Positions 12,134 to 23,534 of a stretch of DNA of 64,000 nt are shown here, one piece after another (the first letter of the stretch is position 1; each line of letters begins with the position of its first letter). The translations under genes were made by a program, and so were the position numbers. Origin of the DNA: Myxocyprinus asiaticus (Eukaryota; Chordata; Actinopteri; Cypriniformes; Catostomidae); NCBI RefSeq assembly GCF_019703515.2, contig NC_059372.1:22616931-22680930 (forward strand), given 5' to 3'. Under the pieces are notes generated by a model. It worked only from the letters and a program-made list of their open reading frames with translations. It was not told the origin of the DNA and made no database searches.

Positions 12134-12689
12134 TTTTTCACATTCAGAATATATATATTTATGGGACATAGGAGGCCTTTTGATGGATAAAAACACTGTA
12201 TGGGTGTTCAGGGGTGTCCCCTGAGAAAAAATGTAAAAGTCTGAAAGGACCATTTTTATATTTTCCTTAAAGTGAGAATCTACTTACAAACAAACAAACA
12301 ATTTACATAACAACAGAGAAGCAAAAAAATACTATTTGCTTAATTTAATTATTAAATAGGCTTTCCTTGCCACCCATGCCATGATGACATCTCTGATTAA
12401 TTTTCACAAAATTAGAACAAAAATCTGTTTGTTTAATATGAAAGGCTTGTAACATGCTGATTAAACTCTAAAGGCTGCACGTTAACTTGTCCTGACACAA
12501 ACCTGGCTTTGCTGAACCGTCTGAATCACATATCAGACAGATATGTTGTTTTCTGCAGTGTGTTCAAGCGAAAGATGCCAGTATCTGTAGCGTTGTCTCC
12601 GCTACTGTTGTTAAAATAACAGTGCCTTCAACTACGTACAGTAAATTAGGCATTATGGCGCCTCTATAGCAACACGTGGAGAGCAGGAA

Positions 12690-12780
12690 TAAAAGCGCGT
12701 TCAGCACTGGACGCGCTTTATTCCCGCTCTAGAGAGAAATATTTCGCTCTAGCGCTGAGCGCGCTTTATTCCGGCTCCGT
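12690..12780. repeat. GC-rich inverted repeats (AATAAAGCGCGC arms)
   Basis: GGAATAAAAGCGCGTTCAGC is followed by CGCGCTTTATTCCCGCTC and then GCGCGCTTTATTCCGGCTC. One left arm can pair with either right arm, giving alternative hairpins. It stands out because the surrounding DNA is AT-rich. Confidence 0.6.
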
Positions 12781-13136
12781 GTACGTATACAAGTATGCTT
12801 ACACAATCACTTAGCCAGATGTCAGATAACTAGCACCAAGATGTAGATCTCGGTCCGGATTGAATTGTCCTTCAGTCCGGACCCTGTTGAGTACCCCTGA
12901 TATAGATTTAACCAATGGAGTCATATGGATTACTTTTATGCTGCCTTTATGTGCATTTTGTAGCTTCAACATTTTGGTCGCCATTCACTTGCATTGTTTG
13001 GACCTACAGAACTGAGATATTCTTCTAAAAATCTTTGTTTGTGTTCAACAGAAGAAAGAACGTCATACACATCTGGGATGGCATGAGGGTGAGTAAATGA
13101 TGAGAGAATTTTCATTTTTGGGTGACTATCCCTTTA

Positions 13137-13984
13137 AGAAGTCCTTCATGTTTGCATCTTTTTTTAAAGGCTCTTAAGCTTTTCATCATTTTGTTCAAAC
13201 CTCAAATGGGAATCTAGATCCCACATTTTAAGCCCATCTAATTTGATTTCTTCTCTTTATGCATTATTATATTTCCACAGTAATATCCACAATCTCTAAA
13301 TCAACATTATACACTTGTACAATGATCCCCTTGTATTTCTCCTCCAATTAAAAAACACAAGGATAGTTCTTTTATTTTATTTTTTTATAATCATGATGAC
13401 ACACTTTTAGCACTCTCATTAGAAGTAGAGCAGATATGTCTGCTTTACTTATTAGTGACCTGATTTAAGTACTCCATATATTCTAAAATAAAAGGGGGAA
13501 AAAGATCAAAACATATTTCAACCCACTTTTATGAAAATATGTTTTAGGATGTTGCTCTACTTCCTGTTTGAGGTCAGAGTGTATATTTGGCTACTTGCAC
13601 TTGTTTTTATGCCATATTGTGTGACGCTGTCATTAATATAGGGCAGTTTTTTATTATTTATTTTGAAATTAAACTTAAAAATGCAAACAGACCCTTGACA
13701 TTCAAAGCAGGTGGAGGTGAAAGTGTCTCCTAACTCTCTTTGTCTCTTTGACTATCATTGTGCTGTCAGTGATGTGGTGGTGTGTTGTGTACGTCTCAGT
13801 GTTCTGACCATGCCCTTATGTGATTGTTGTTGCATTCCTCTCTTCTCGTGAATTAAATTTAAGCAATAAAAGTGAGACCAGAAGAAGGTGAGTGTAGATG
13901 TTCTTTCAGTTGCTATATTTAACAGCTGCGCCATATCTTGCTGTTTTTTCAGCATCTCGCACCGGGTTTTTAAGACACTGTATT
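13137..13984. other. anonymous non-coding sequence
   Basis: AT-rich with poly-T tracts. I see no supported gene or named repeat. Confidence 0.4.
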
Positions 13985-14280
13985 AAGTTAAAGCTGAAGT
14001 ATGTTACTTTTTCAGTGTTAAAATACTTTCTTCTATCCCACATTAATATGCAGAGACAACTATAAGTAAGCCATTCATAGGTTAATTTTCTTGAAAACTG
14101 TTAACATTGTGTCTCTGTGGCGCTTTAAAAATTCCTGTGTTTGTTTTGAGCCACCCACTTAGACCCGCCCCAACAACGTTCCTCAACCAATGGCGTGAGT
14201 TGGGGACGTGACTATCTGACTGTTTAAACAACTGCAAACGAGAAAACATTACAATGGAATTGGAGAGCATTTTAATATAT
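13985..14280 (+). mobile_element. left-end fragment of the AAAGGTGAAGTGTGTAATTT repeat family
   Basis: It shares with 20383-20600 and 34145-34250 the ordered words ATATGCAG, GACAACTATAAGTAAGCC, TTCATAGGTTAA, TGGCGCT, CAACCAATGGCGTGAGTTGG and CTATCTG. The start (AAAGCTGAAGTATGTTACTTT) is a diverged form of the 20383 terminal repeat. No right end is visible here. Confidence 0.65.
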
Positions 14281-15529
14281 ATATAAAAAATTACACATTT
14301 AACCTCTAATAAATAAGTTTTCTTTAACCTTTTTTTTTTTTTATTTTATTTTTTTTAATTGAAAAATGGGTTTCCTCTTTAATTATTCTTTTGCTTTTGT
14401 CCTTAAAGCAAGCCAAACGCTTAGCTACGTGAGACTGACCTGCAGGGCAGAGGCTTCTCCAGGAGGGGGCGCACTTGTTAAGAAAAAACTTAACCTCAGA
14501 ACTGATCCAATACTGATACTTTTTTCAGTATTTGCTAAAAAAAAAAAAAAAAAAAAAAAAAAAGACTTGGACTGAAACTTGGCTTGAGTTTTGCAGTGGT
14601 TTATGTGTGTGTGGATGTGTGCGTGTTCTGTGCATGCAATTGTAAATGTAGAGGTTTATGCCAAAATCGTTCACTATCACCTCTAATTTAACAAAAGGTT
14701 GTATAAATATGACTTCCTCTGGCATTAAACATGGTGAGACATGTGATAACATACACTGACTCTTTCTGCACTCCTAAAAAAAAAAAATCTACATTATCAC
14801 TACAGTATATGTTTTTAGTAATGACGGAATCTGATTGTGAAAAATGGAGGATGATTTCGGAATAGCCCATTCTTCATTATGTGTTAATGTGAAATGCTTC
14901 TCTAAATAATACCTAAACATATTTGCCTTTGTCATGTTTATCTCTGGGCTGTTTAATGTGATATGTTTTGAAATAAAGCTAGCTTCATTAAGGATTCAAA
15001 TCATTGTAACTCCATGGGAATTATTTCATGCTGGAAAGAAGGATTTAATTCGTGGTCCTTTTAAACAAAGCCTAATTGTACAAGAACTGGTTAGTTTGAA
15101 CAAGAACAAAAATGATATGCTTGAACAAGTTAGAAAGGTGAATAAGACAAGACTAATGCTAAGCCATTGAAGTTCTCTATTCCAGAACTGAGATCCGATG
15201 CCAGCTGGCAAAAGCACCAGATCTTTGGTTAACACGTCCATGTAGGCAGCTCATGCCCCACTTTTCAGCTCTGTTTTCTGCAGGAGAGCTCTTGTTCTCA
15301 CATTCCATTTAATTTGATCAAACCATCAGGCCCAGCTTTGTGTGAGCAACCTACCCCCTTGAAACTCTTTACCTAAAAAAAAAAATGGACCACACACTTA
15401 AAAATAAAGGTTATTCCAAGGTTCTTTGCAGCACCTTAGGTTCAGCGAAGAATCTTCTTTTTATTCAAATCCATTTTTTGCTAAGACTTGTCACACTATG
15501 AATTCGGCAACAATATGTCGAAAGTTTTG
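14281..15529. other. non-coding with poly-T and poly-A tracts
   Basis: It holds a T-rich tract at about 14329-14358 and a poly-A run at 14538-14563. Apparent frames across them are low-complexity. Nothing else recognised. Confidence 0.5.
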
Positions 15530-15985
15530 CTTTTGAAATTGGTCTGTCGAAATTCGAATTACTGCCCCTAGTAGCAGAAGCTGGAAGGGTTGTTTAATGC
15601 ATGAGCATGTGTGAGCTCCAGTTTCCAGGTGAATTGTTCAGAGAGTGGCGCCAAAAATGAGAAGTATTTTTTAGGTGTAAATGATGTAATAGTCAACAGG
15701 AATGCATATTTTGTTAATCCTAACCCCAACCCTAAACCCACCCCTCGGTGGAGTAAAAAATAAATTAAGTAAAAATGCAACCTCCATTGTTTATGTGTAT
15801 GTGTTTACATGTTTCTGAGGTTACTCGTACTATCAGTAGTGCCGAAGAGAAATGTATTTACATGTAAATTGATGCAAAATGGTCTGATAGGGGATGCCGC
15901 TTGTCAGTAATTCAGCTGAATGGGGTTGATTTCAAGGTTCATGAACTTTCGGAAGCAGCATGTAGATTTACCATGTGGTCATGTT
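15530..15985 (+). repeat. unnamed interspersed repeat, copy 1 (empty site)
   Basis: Shares an ordered run of sequence with 18865-19700: CGAATTACTGCCCCTAG, GAAGCTGGAAG, AGAGTGGCGCCAAAA, GTAAATGATGTAAT, CAACAGGAATG, CCCTAAACC, AATGCAACCTC, TTGTCAGTAA and AATGGGGTTGAT. It is non-coding and has no clear terminal repeat. The TA near 15687 is the uninterrupted counterpart of the MITE insertion site in copy 2. Confidence 0.75.
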
Positions 15986-16231
15986 GTTTTTGCTGTTTAT
16001 GGTTATTGGGTTAGCATCTTTGTTGATAAGCTCATGAAGTTGTATTATACTGTTCTTCAGATTGCAGTTTTTTGTTTTTTTTTGTTTTTTTAAAGCAAAA
16101 TAGATGGATCAAGCTACCCTGATTTATTAAAAGTTAGGAGGTGACAGGTGTTCTGTTAATGATTTCTCTATAACCCCACCCACCAAAACTGAAAAAGAAT
16201 CTCAACAGCCTTGGGCTCTTTACCTTTTTCC

Positions 16232-16234
<3 letters not shown>
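15986..16234. other. anonymous non-coding sequence
   Basis: AT-rich, with short T tracts; nothing recognised. Confidence 0.4.

Positions 16235-16293
<59 letters not shown>
16235..16293 (+). repeat. (CT)n microsatellite
   Basis: An uninterrupted CT dinucleotide run of about 59 bp, preceded and followed by pyrimidine-rich sequence. Confidence 0.97.
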
Positions 16294-16298
<5 letters not shown>

Positions 16299-17505
16299 CT
16301 TCATTTTTTGATTGTTATGATTGTTGCGCGTTCCTTTGCTATTCAGCCTGCAGGAGGGGTGGGTTGGTACATGTCATGGTGCTTAAGTATGCAACGTGGA
16401 CAGCAGCCTTTTCACTATATTAATGATGGACTCCATGTGCCTCATCACCTGCAGGAGCAATCCAGAACAGTCTATTACACAAGAATCACATGCTGAAATG
16501 GTATAGATAACTGTCATACATTGACATTAATTTTTTTCCATCTTAATACAATGATTTTTCAGTACTAACGTATTGATAATAGGATATAAGGGGTTATTAA
16601 CAATAAATAACCATCTTATATGATCTGTCAGTCTGGTTACTAAAGTTCAGATAATTATTTTTTATTTTTTTGCTGATCTCTAGACTTTCACACAGCATAT
16701 CTTGATAAACGGCTCTTTCAATCCACCACTCAGCCCTTTATAAGTAAATAAATGAGGTGTGTGAAAAGGAGCAAGTTAAAGAGGTTTTAAAGAGCATATC
16801 GGAGTGAGTTTGAGCATGCCCTTTCAGCTATACTCGCTATCTTCAAACTGATACTTACCTAATTATGCACATGCACATGCACACACTCGCATGCAGGAAG
16901 GGATATTCATATACAGTTTTATTCCCACCCTCCTTATTCTCCTCTCTATCTCACTAAAAACTAACCCTCCCAACTCCCTTCTAACAAGCTGCCTGATATC
17001 CACTTGCAAAGCACTGCTGTTGACACATAGGAATCCAGACCCACACACACACACATGCTCTTTCTCCCTCCTTGGCAGGAAGGACTCCCCTCAGAAGCAG
17101 ACGACAGCTTGTGCCTCTCCTTCTTTTCCTCTGCTGGCAGGTGTTAGAAATAAAACCATAAATAAGTAGAAGAGGGAGCCAGAGACAGCATGTGAGTGGA
17201 GGACAAATGTCTTTCTTCATTTGTTGCAAAAGAGAGAGGAGGGGAGATATGAGCACAGATATGGAGGAGAAATTGATTTTTTAAGTAGCTAGAACAGTCA
17301 GTCTTTTTTTCTTCTGTTGCAGCTGTATTTTTGAGTGACTGATAAGGAGATAGAACAGAGCACTTGGATCATCTGCTCTTAAGCCGCAGTGTTTTGACTG
17401 AGTTAGAGTGCAGCTGAGTGGAAACAAAGTAACCCAGAGGAACACAAGGCGGTCATGGACACTATTCCACTTCAGCCACAATCTTGTATGGCTTGGATTT
17501 ACACA
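16294..17505. other. anonymous sequence, possible regulatory or leader region
   Basis: Less AT-rich than its neighbours from about 16,890 on, with CA-rich and purine-rich stretches. No protein domain or repeat family is recognisable. It could include a promoter or untranslated exon, but I see no direct evidence. Confidence 0.3.
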
Positions 17506-17595
17506 CTGGTGTTGGAGCCCAGCCCGCAGTCCACATTGGTGTTGGAGTCCAGCCCGCAGTCCACATTGGTGTTGGAGTCCAGCCCGCAGTCCACT
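17506..17595 (+). repeat. 30-bp minisatellite, three units, in an open frame
   Basis: Three head-to-tail 30-bp units (17506-17535, 17536-17565, 17566-17595) that differ at about three positions. In frame with the ATG at 17455 (context GGTCATGG) they encode a 10-residue repeat, LVLESSPQST. The frame stays open to a GAG followed by GTACTA at about 17611, a possible splice donor. This could be a short first coding exon, but no partner exon or homologue is recognised, so I list only the repeat. Confidence 0.8.
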
Positions 17596-17745
17596 GATAC
17601 CAATGAGGTACTACTTTTCTGTAAATATAAATCTATGGATATCTGTTGCATGTAGGCTGATACCACCAGAATAATTTGGGGAAAGGTTGTGCACTTTGTT
17701 TTTCAAGTTTTATTTTTGAGTTTATAAAAGGAAGCATTATACATG

Positions 17746-18331
17746 CAGTGGGATGCAAAAGTCTGAGACAACATTTAAACCTGGAAATAAAAGTTTTAGG
17801 GTTTTGAAAAATAAATAAATGTTTAAGATTTTCCACATTTACTATATATCACTAATCGAATGTAAGCAAATTTGTGACTTTGACCTGAAAATAGAAAGTT
17901 TTAGGAGTTTGAAAAATGTAAAACAAAGACAATTTATGACATAAAATAAAAAATATTTAAGATTCTGCACTTTTTCTAGATCACCAATCGTCAGGCGCAG
18001 ATTTGTGTCATTCACCATGTTAACTCCTTTGCACAAAAGATCAGATTTCCTTGTTTCCATTGAAGAACACAAGATGTTCTTTAAAACATTCTCAAAATAT
18101 GTTTGGATATCATGGATTATCATGTTTTGCTCAAACTTGTGAAGTCCATGCTAATTCAAGTGCATGCTGTTATTAAAGCAAAAAGGGCACATATCAAATC
18201 TCATTATCTACATTTATGAGTTAAACTTTTCATTTAAATTATGCTGATAACATACTTTCTTAATGAACATGTTGGAAAAAAGCTAAATGGAAGCATTTTC
18301 ACTAGTGGTCTCAGACGTTTGGACCCCACCG
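17746..18331. mobile_element. Tc1/mariner-type MITE with internal duplication
   Basis: The ends are inverted repeats: GCAGTGGGATGCAAAAGTCT at about 17745 and GTCTCAGACGTTTGGACCCC up to 18331 (complement of CAGTGGGGTCCAAA-type ends seen in fish Tc1 elements). The interior is non-coding. The stretch from about 17780 to 17880 is repeated imperfectly at about 17882-18015 (shared words AAGTTTTAGG, GTTTGAAAAAT, TTTAAGATT, ATCACCAATCG versus ATCACTAATCG). Confidence 0.75.
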
Positions 18332-18864
18332 AATGGTTAATTGGTTATTAGCTGATTAAATGCTGTTTTATTTGACTTAGTGTAACTTTTGGATATTTTG
18401 AACTGTTGCCGTCAACATAATTCGACAGTGACAATGTTTAAGGTCATATAAACAAAGGTCATTTCTATCTGTCCCATGGGGGTTTCAAATTGTTGTACCA
18501 GGTAAGCTGTACATTGCTTGAACAGACACTCTTGTGTTGAGTAAATGTTTTGCTTTGCACATCTGATACTCATCACCTGCATAGACAAAGCTCATGATAG
18601 GCTTGGGATTTAGTCAATTTTATTCAATCCTGGAAAACCAAGTAGCAGCACTGCCCTGCAGCCCTGCTATTAGACACAATCAGATGCAAATATGCCAGCA
18701 CTACTGAGCACTTGCAAGCTGCATAACAGTGCAGTAGATTGATATGAGCCCTGAATATGCTACAGCTGTAGGGAGCAGAGATTGCAAGTGTGCATGCGTG
18801 AGCTGCTGCTGTTCATCTGTGGGGCTGCTGAGTGCTTGTCCGGAACACGCAGTCAGGGTCATGC
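18332..18864. other. anonymous non-coding sequence
   Basis: No coding frame or recognised element. Confidence 0.4.
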
Positions 18865-19700
18865 TTACTGATATTCGAACCACTGCCCCCAGTGGCCGAA
18901 GCTGGAAGTGTTGTTGAACCTTTGGGACGGTGTGAGCACCAGTTTTCAGATGAAATGTCCACAGAGTGGTGTCAAAAGCAAGTTGTTTTTAGATGTAAAT
19001 GATATACACTCACTGAGCACTTTATTAGGAACACCTGTTCACCTACAGTACTTATTCATGTGATTATCGAATCAGCTAATCATGTGGCAGCAGTTCAATG
19101 CATAAACTCATGCAGAAACGAGTCAGGAGCTTCAGAAAATGTTCACATCAACCATCAGATTGGGGAAAAAATGTGATCTCTGTGATGTGGGGGGTGTTGA
19201 ATGGAGTGCTGAATAGAGTTTTGCCCAGGGCGCCATACAACCGCTACTGCGTCGAACATTGAGGCAGATAGACAACAGCGGAAGACCACATTGGACACTT
19301 TAATAGGACTATAGTGTTCCTAATAAAGTGCTCATTGAGTGTATTACAGTCAACAGGAATGTATATTTATCAACCATATACCCTAACCAAAACACCAACC
19401 CTAAACCTAACCGTCAGAAGGGTAAAAATAAAATGGTGGAGGGAAAATGCAACCTCTGAATCGTGCTGATTGATTACATGAACACAGTTACTTCCTGGTT
19501 TCCTCAGGACCAGAACATGTATCTCTGAGGCTGCTCGCGCAACACGCTATCTGTTGCCACAAAAAAAAAGGTAAACACATTTGAATTGATGCAGAGATGC
19601 CTGATGAAAGATATCTCTTGTCAGTAACTTGGCTTAATGGGGTTGATGTCAGGGCACTGGAACATTCAGTAGCAACATGTCGACTTCCCTTGTTCATGTC
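18865..19700 (+). repeat. unnamed interspersed repeat, copy 2, split by a MITE
   Basis: Homologous to 15530-15985 along its length but interrupted at 19007-19341 by a Tc1-type MITE. Both halves line up with copy 1 in the same order. Non-coding. Confidence 0.75.
19007..19341. mobile_element. 335-bp Tc1-derived MITE at a TA site
   Basis: The left end is CACTCACTGAGCACTTTATT at 19007. The right end, read inward from 19341, is the same with one change (GTTCCTAATAAAGTGCTCAT read outward). TA flanks both sides (19005-19006, 19342-19343). The ends match the Tc1-like element starting at 63564, so this is an internally deleted relative with no transposase left. Copy 1 of the surrounding repeat supplies the empty site. 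Confidence 0.93.
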
Positions 19701-20382
19701 GGAATTTTATGCAAAATGTTTCATAATGAAATCTCTGATTTTTGATTGCAGACTTTGGTATCTTGGCAAATCTGAGCACAGTTTGTGACATTGTTGATAT
19801 CTCTTCTGACACTCTACAGAAAAGACACGTGAGATTATTGGGGTCTTTTTATCAGGAGAAAAAACTGGGAAACAGGAGATTTAAGCAAAAGTCTCACATT
19901 TGCTCTCCATTTAATAATTTGCTGTTTAGGAGAATTAATTGAGAAATTAAATAGATCTCATTTGTGAACTTCTTTCCTATGGCAAGTTATGAATAGGGCA
20001 ACGTGGCAGTTCTTAAACAAGTTGAGACAGATAAAACATTTTCTACCTGCTTGATGACTTGCTCAGTAATAAGTTAAGAGTACTCGCTGTTCTGCCCATG
20101 ACTCATATGATAGAGGGTGTGTTGGTTAATGTGCATGTGTCTTTGTGTCTGTGCTTCTTAAGTTCATATACATTTGTTTTATTTAACGCCATGTGTGGAG
20201 CATGTGTTTTGGAGTGTTTTCTTTTCTTTCTGAGTAGGTGGGTGAGACGTCCTCTTTATGACCTAGCACCTGTCTGATAGAGGGCTTTATGTTCTCTATA
20301 GTGTTGTGTGGGCAACAGCAATTATTCTGGCTGCACAGACCCAAGAGTCAGAGTTATTAAACAGTAGAAACCATTCCTTAAA
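19701..20382. other. anonymous non-coding sequence
   Basis: No supported gene or named repeat. Confidence 0.4.
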
Positions 20383-21968
20383 TTTAAAGGTGAAGTGTGT
20401 AATTTTTTCAATGTTGCAGATTAATATGCAGAAAGAGAGACAACAATAAGTAAGCCCATTCTTAGGTTGATTCTCTCAAAGTGTAAACACTGGGGCTCTT
20501 TGGCGCTATCAAAAGCCCGACACAGCTACATCGGCTCAACCAACAGTATGAGTTAGGGTTGAGGCTATCTGTTTATTTTGACCAATGGTAGACGGAATGG
20601 ATTTGGAAAATCTGTCTGAAATTTTTTTTGCTATGGGCTGTTTTCACAGCCTGTAATGATTTTCAATTTTTAAGAAATATTTCGTGTAAATTTATAACAT
20701 TATTTTTTGTGTTATATTACCCTGACATAAAATAAATAAATAAATAAAAACGTCACCACTGCTTCGACGGGGTTTCAAATAACTGCTAAGCGAATGTCAG
20801 TAAATTTGCCTTTTATCTCTTTTCTGAAACCTTGATCTATTTTTCCTTTTTTGGAAAGTCATAAAAACATACATTAATACTGAATGTTTTCTGTTGCTGT
20901 TGGAGCAAATGGAAATGCAAAAAATAAAAATATTTGCAGTAGTCTTCCATTCATTGCTACACTGTACAATGTATTTAGTTGACCACAGATTTTTTTAAGT
21001 AAACACGTATTTGGATCAAGTAAAGTGAACTTAAATATTTAAGTACAGTTTTCTAATTTAATCTGTGATTAAAATATTGTTGTTGTTATTTAATTATTTA
21101 AATTGAGTTATAGCACATCTCATACAGTATAAAGGAAATTTTGACTGGACTCTAGGTTAGCCAAATGGCACATTGGATTCTCCGCAGTACTTCTTATTGC
21201 ACATAAATCTGCACTTTTGTAAAGTATAATTGAGTAAAGAAGAAGGACTAAAATTTAACAGGCTCCAAGTTCAGAGGTAACACTAATCACTCTAATAGTG
21301 ACTTCACACAAATCACAACTATCAACCAGCTACAACAAAACAGCAGCAACAGTCATAAGAATTAAAACTATATTAGTTTTCTAATAACAATTACTATTTT
21401 TCTCCATAAATCCTCTTGTCTTAACCAAACATTCATCATTTATTCAAGTGCATGGGCTTATGGGTATCTCACACAGCCGCAATTTTGTACTTGATAATTT
21501 TGAGTTAGTCGTACCTGAAGCCAAATTTTAAAGAACATACAGTATATATGCCACAAACTTGCTAGGATGAAGGACCCAAATACAGGGATGCGAGAAAAAA
21601 ATAAGTCTTTATTTAACAAACAAAACTCTCTCAAGGGAGAAAAACAGTACAAAAGAAAAGAACTAGTAAGACTAGTAGCAGGACATCAGGTACCGACCGA
21701 AGGCTAAATACCGGCCAGTCCAACTGACAGACAAATAAAATAATTCTGCAACCACAAGAAACACGAGGAGGTTAAAATAATGAGGTAAATAACGAGGGAC
21801 AGGTGCTCATCAGGCGCTGGATGGACGGCCGTGAAGGACAGGGCTGACAGGGAAGGGATCGCTGAGGGCTAGACATAGAGTAGGTAGAGCACAGGTAGGG
21901 AACTGGACAGACTGAGCTCTGAAGACTGGGGGCTGAGCAGAAAGAGCGCTGGACGCTGGGCAGACAGA

Positions 21969-22902
21969 TCACTGGGGGCTGGGCAGACTGAGGAGCGGCC
22001 ACAGAGGGCTGGACAGACTGGAGAGTGACCGCTGAGTGCTGGACAGACTGGGAAGTGACCACTTGGACTTGGACAGAAGGGTAGTGGGTGAGGTCAGTGG
22101 AGGCCACAGCACAGACGGTGAGGTCCTTGGCAGCCGCTGGACACTGAACAGACTGAGCAACAGGTTGGTAGCTGGTGTCTGGCAGGTGCTGGCCACTGGA
22201 CTGAGCAAAAGACTGGTAGCTGGTGTCTGACAGGTGCTGGTTACTGGGCTGAGCAATAGACTGGTGGTTTGTGTCTGACAGATGCTGGCCACTGGACTGA
22301 GCAAAAGACTGGTAGCTGGTGTCTGACAGGTGCTGGTTACTGGGCTGAGCAACAGACTGGTCAACAGCCTCAGGGAACTGGATGGCAACTCATCGATGGC
22401 AACAGGACAGGCTCATCGATGGCCACAGGAAACAGAACAGGTTCGTCGACTGCCACAGGGAACCGGACAGACTCGTCGATGGCCGCCGTGGTCAGGAGCG
22501 CTGGCAGTGACTGGGGAACGGCCTCCGTGGCCGGGAGCGCTGGCAGTGGCTGGGGAACGGCCTCTGTGGCCGGGAGGAACTGGACAGGCTGGACTGCGGC
22601 TGCCATGGTCGAGAGTGCTGCAGCGGGAACGGCCGCCACCCCCTGCCGTTCGGAAATGGGCTCCCCCGCATTCTGATGGTCATCAACGGGCTCCCATGCC
22701 TCCTGGCAGTCAAACACAGTGGCTCGGCCAATAGGCTGGGCTTCTTCCTTCTCCTCCTCCTCTTCTGAGGTGTGGAGGCAGTGGCCGAAGCATCCACTTC
22801 CGTGTGGGGGATGTCCCCATCCTCGGGTTGGGATGAAGACTGGAAGTATTCCGAGGCACAGGCTGTGATGAACTCATCCCATTTCATGGCCAGCCTGATC
22901 AT
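21969..22902 (-). pseudogene. gag-like protein with tandem repeats, frame-shifted
   Basis: Minus-strand coding sequence in overlapping open frames (22902-22492, 22717-22370, 22388-21969). The N-terminal part contains MKWDEFITACASEYF, an acidic segment and a basic run (KRRRRRKKPS), as in the nucleic-acid-binding part of a gag-like protein. Alanine/valine/proline-rich repeats follow, and then, in the 22388-21969 frame, about four copies of a 16-residue unit of the type LLLSPVTSTCQTPATS. I do not recognise a named gag domain. The frame changes suggest decay, although programmed shifts cannot be excluded from one copy. Confidence 0.45.
22155..22352. repeat. 48-bp minisatellite, about four units
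   Basis: Units of the form GACTGGTAGCTGGTGTCTGA followed by CAGGTGCTGGTTACTGGGCT and GAGCAACA. The period is 48 bp, a multiple of three, so the minus-strand frame keeps a 16-residue repeat. Two higher-order variants alternate (TTACTGGGC versus CCACTGGAC). Shorter related repeats follow at about 22380-22580. Confidence 0.88.
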
Positions 22903-23534
22903 CTCGAAAACACTCCCACCCTCACCCCGCTCTGGGACACAACACGGACTGGTCCTCCAACTGTAGCTCGAAGAGCCTCTTAACTTGAGCAGCTCTTTGG
23001 CGAGCAGAAGAACATGGGTCGAAAAAAATTCTTCCCTGCTGGGTCCATAGCTGGCTGAATTCTTCTGTCACGAACTTGCTAGGATGAAGGACCCAAATAC
23101 ATGGATGCGAGAAAAAATAAGTCTTTATTTAACAAACAAATGGAATATAACACACTCACAGACATGTCATTCAGACGAGACAGACAGACAATCAGGCGAG
23201 GCAAAGTCAGGCCCGACTGTGACAATGTATTTATATATATTTAGAGTTACGATTCCAAAATGTGACATTTCAAGTACTGTTTAATTAGGAATACTTGATT
23301 GTTTTTATTAATGACAACTTTCGGGTTTAGAGAGTAATGGTAACTTCATTAAAATTAGTATGAATAGTAAAAAATTCAGCTTAAGTTGAGTCAACTATTT
23401 TTTTTAGATAACCATTAGTATTTACAGTTACCCCGCTAAAGTTTGCTTCCATGTTTCAAAACACTCAGAAATGTGAAAATTCTCTTCTGTTTTGTTACAC
23501 TAGCAGTGCAGAAATTACACACTTCACCTTTAAA

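Larger units (their letters stand above)
11206..13136. mobile_element. long-TIR DNA element (AAAGGGATAGTTCACCC family)
   Basis: The left end (from about 11206: AAAGGGATAGTTCACCC, then CTCATCATTTACTCACCCT and CATCCCAGATGTGTATGAC) is the reverse complement, with scattered changes, of the right end (about 12905-13136, closing GGTGACTATCCCTTTAA). The inverted repeats run about 230 bp. This end sequence is very common in cyprinid genomes. The TTAA-like edge on the right suggests a piggyBac- or Kolobok-type origin, which is inference. No transposase is visible. A further right-end fragment of this family lies at 62509-62616. Confidence 0.75.
21549..23224 (-). mobile_element. gag-only LTR-like retroelement, minus strand
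   Basis: Two direct copies of about 75 bp lie at 21549 (TGCCACAAACTTGCTAGGAT) and 23066 (TGTCACGAACTTGCTAGGAT), both running through GTCTTTATTTAACAAACAAA. The right copy extends to ACTGTGACA at 23224, giving a TG...CA unit of 159 bp; beyond 75 bp the left copy differs. Flanking ATATA (21544-21548) and ATGTA (23225-23229) match at four of five. The interior encodes gag-like protein on the minus strand. No protease, integrase or reverse transcriptase is visible, so it would depend on enzymes in trans. No convincing tRNA primer site follows the right repeat, which keeps the LTR call moderate. Confidence 0.55.
20383..23534. mobile_element. DNA element of the AAAGGTGAAGTGTGTAATTT family, with LTR-like insertion
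   Basis: The inverted ends are TTTAAAGGTGAAGTGTGTAA at 20383 and its complement at 23515-23534 (TTACACACTTCACCTTTAAA). Internal words are shared with 13985-14280 and with 34145-34250/44572-45026. No transposase is visible. An unrelated gag-bearing element with direct repeat ends occupies 21549-23224. Confidence 0.8.

Noticed and set aside
15714..15745. Telomere-like CCCTAA repeats
   Set aside because: Only a few imperfect units inside an interspersed repeat, and similar in the second copy; not a telomere relic.
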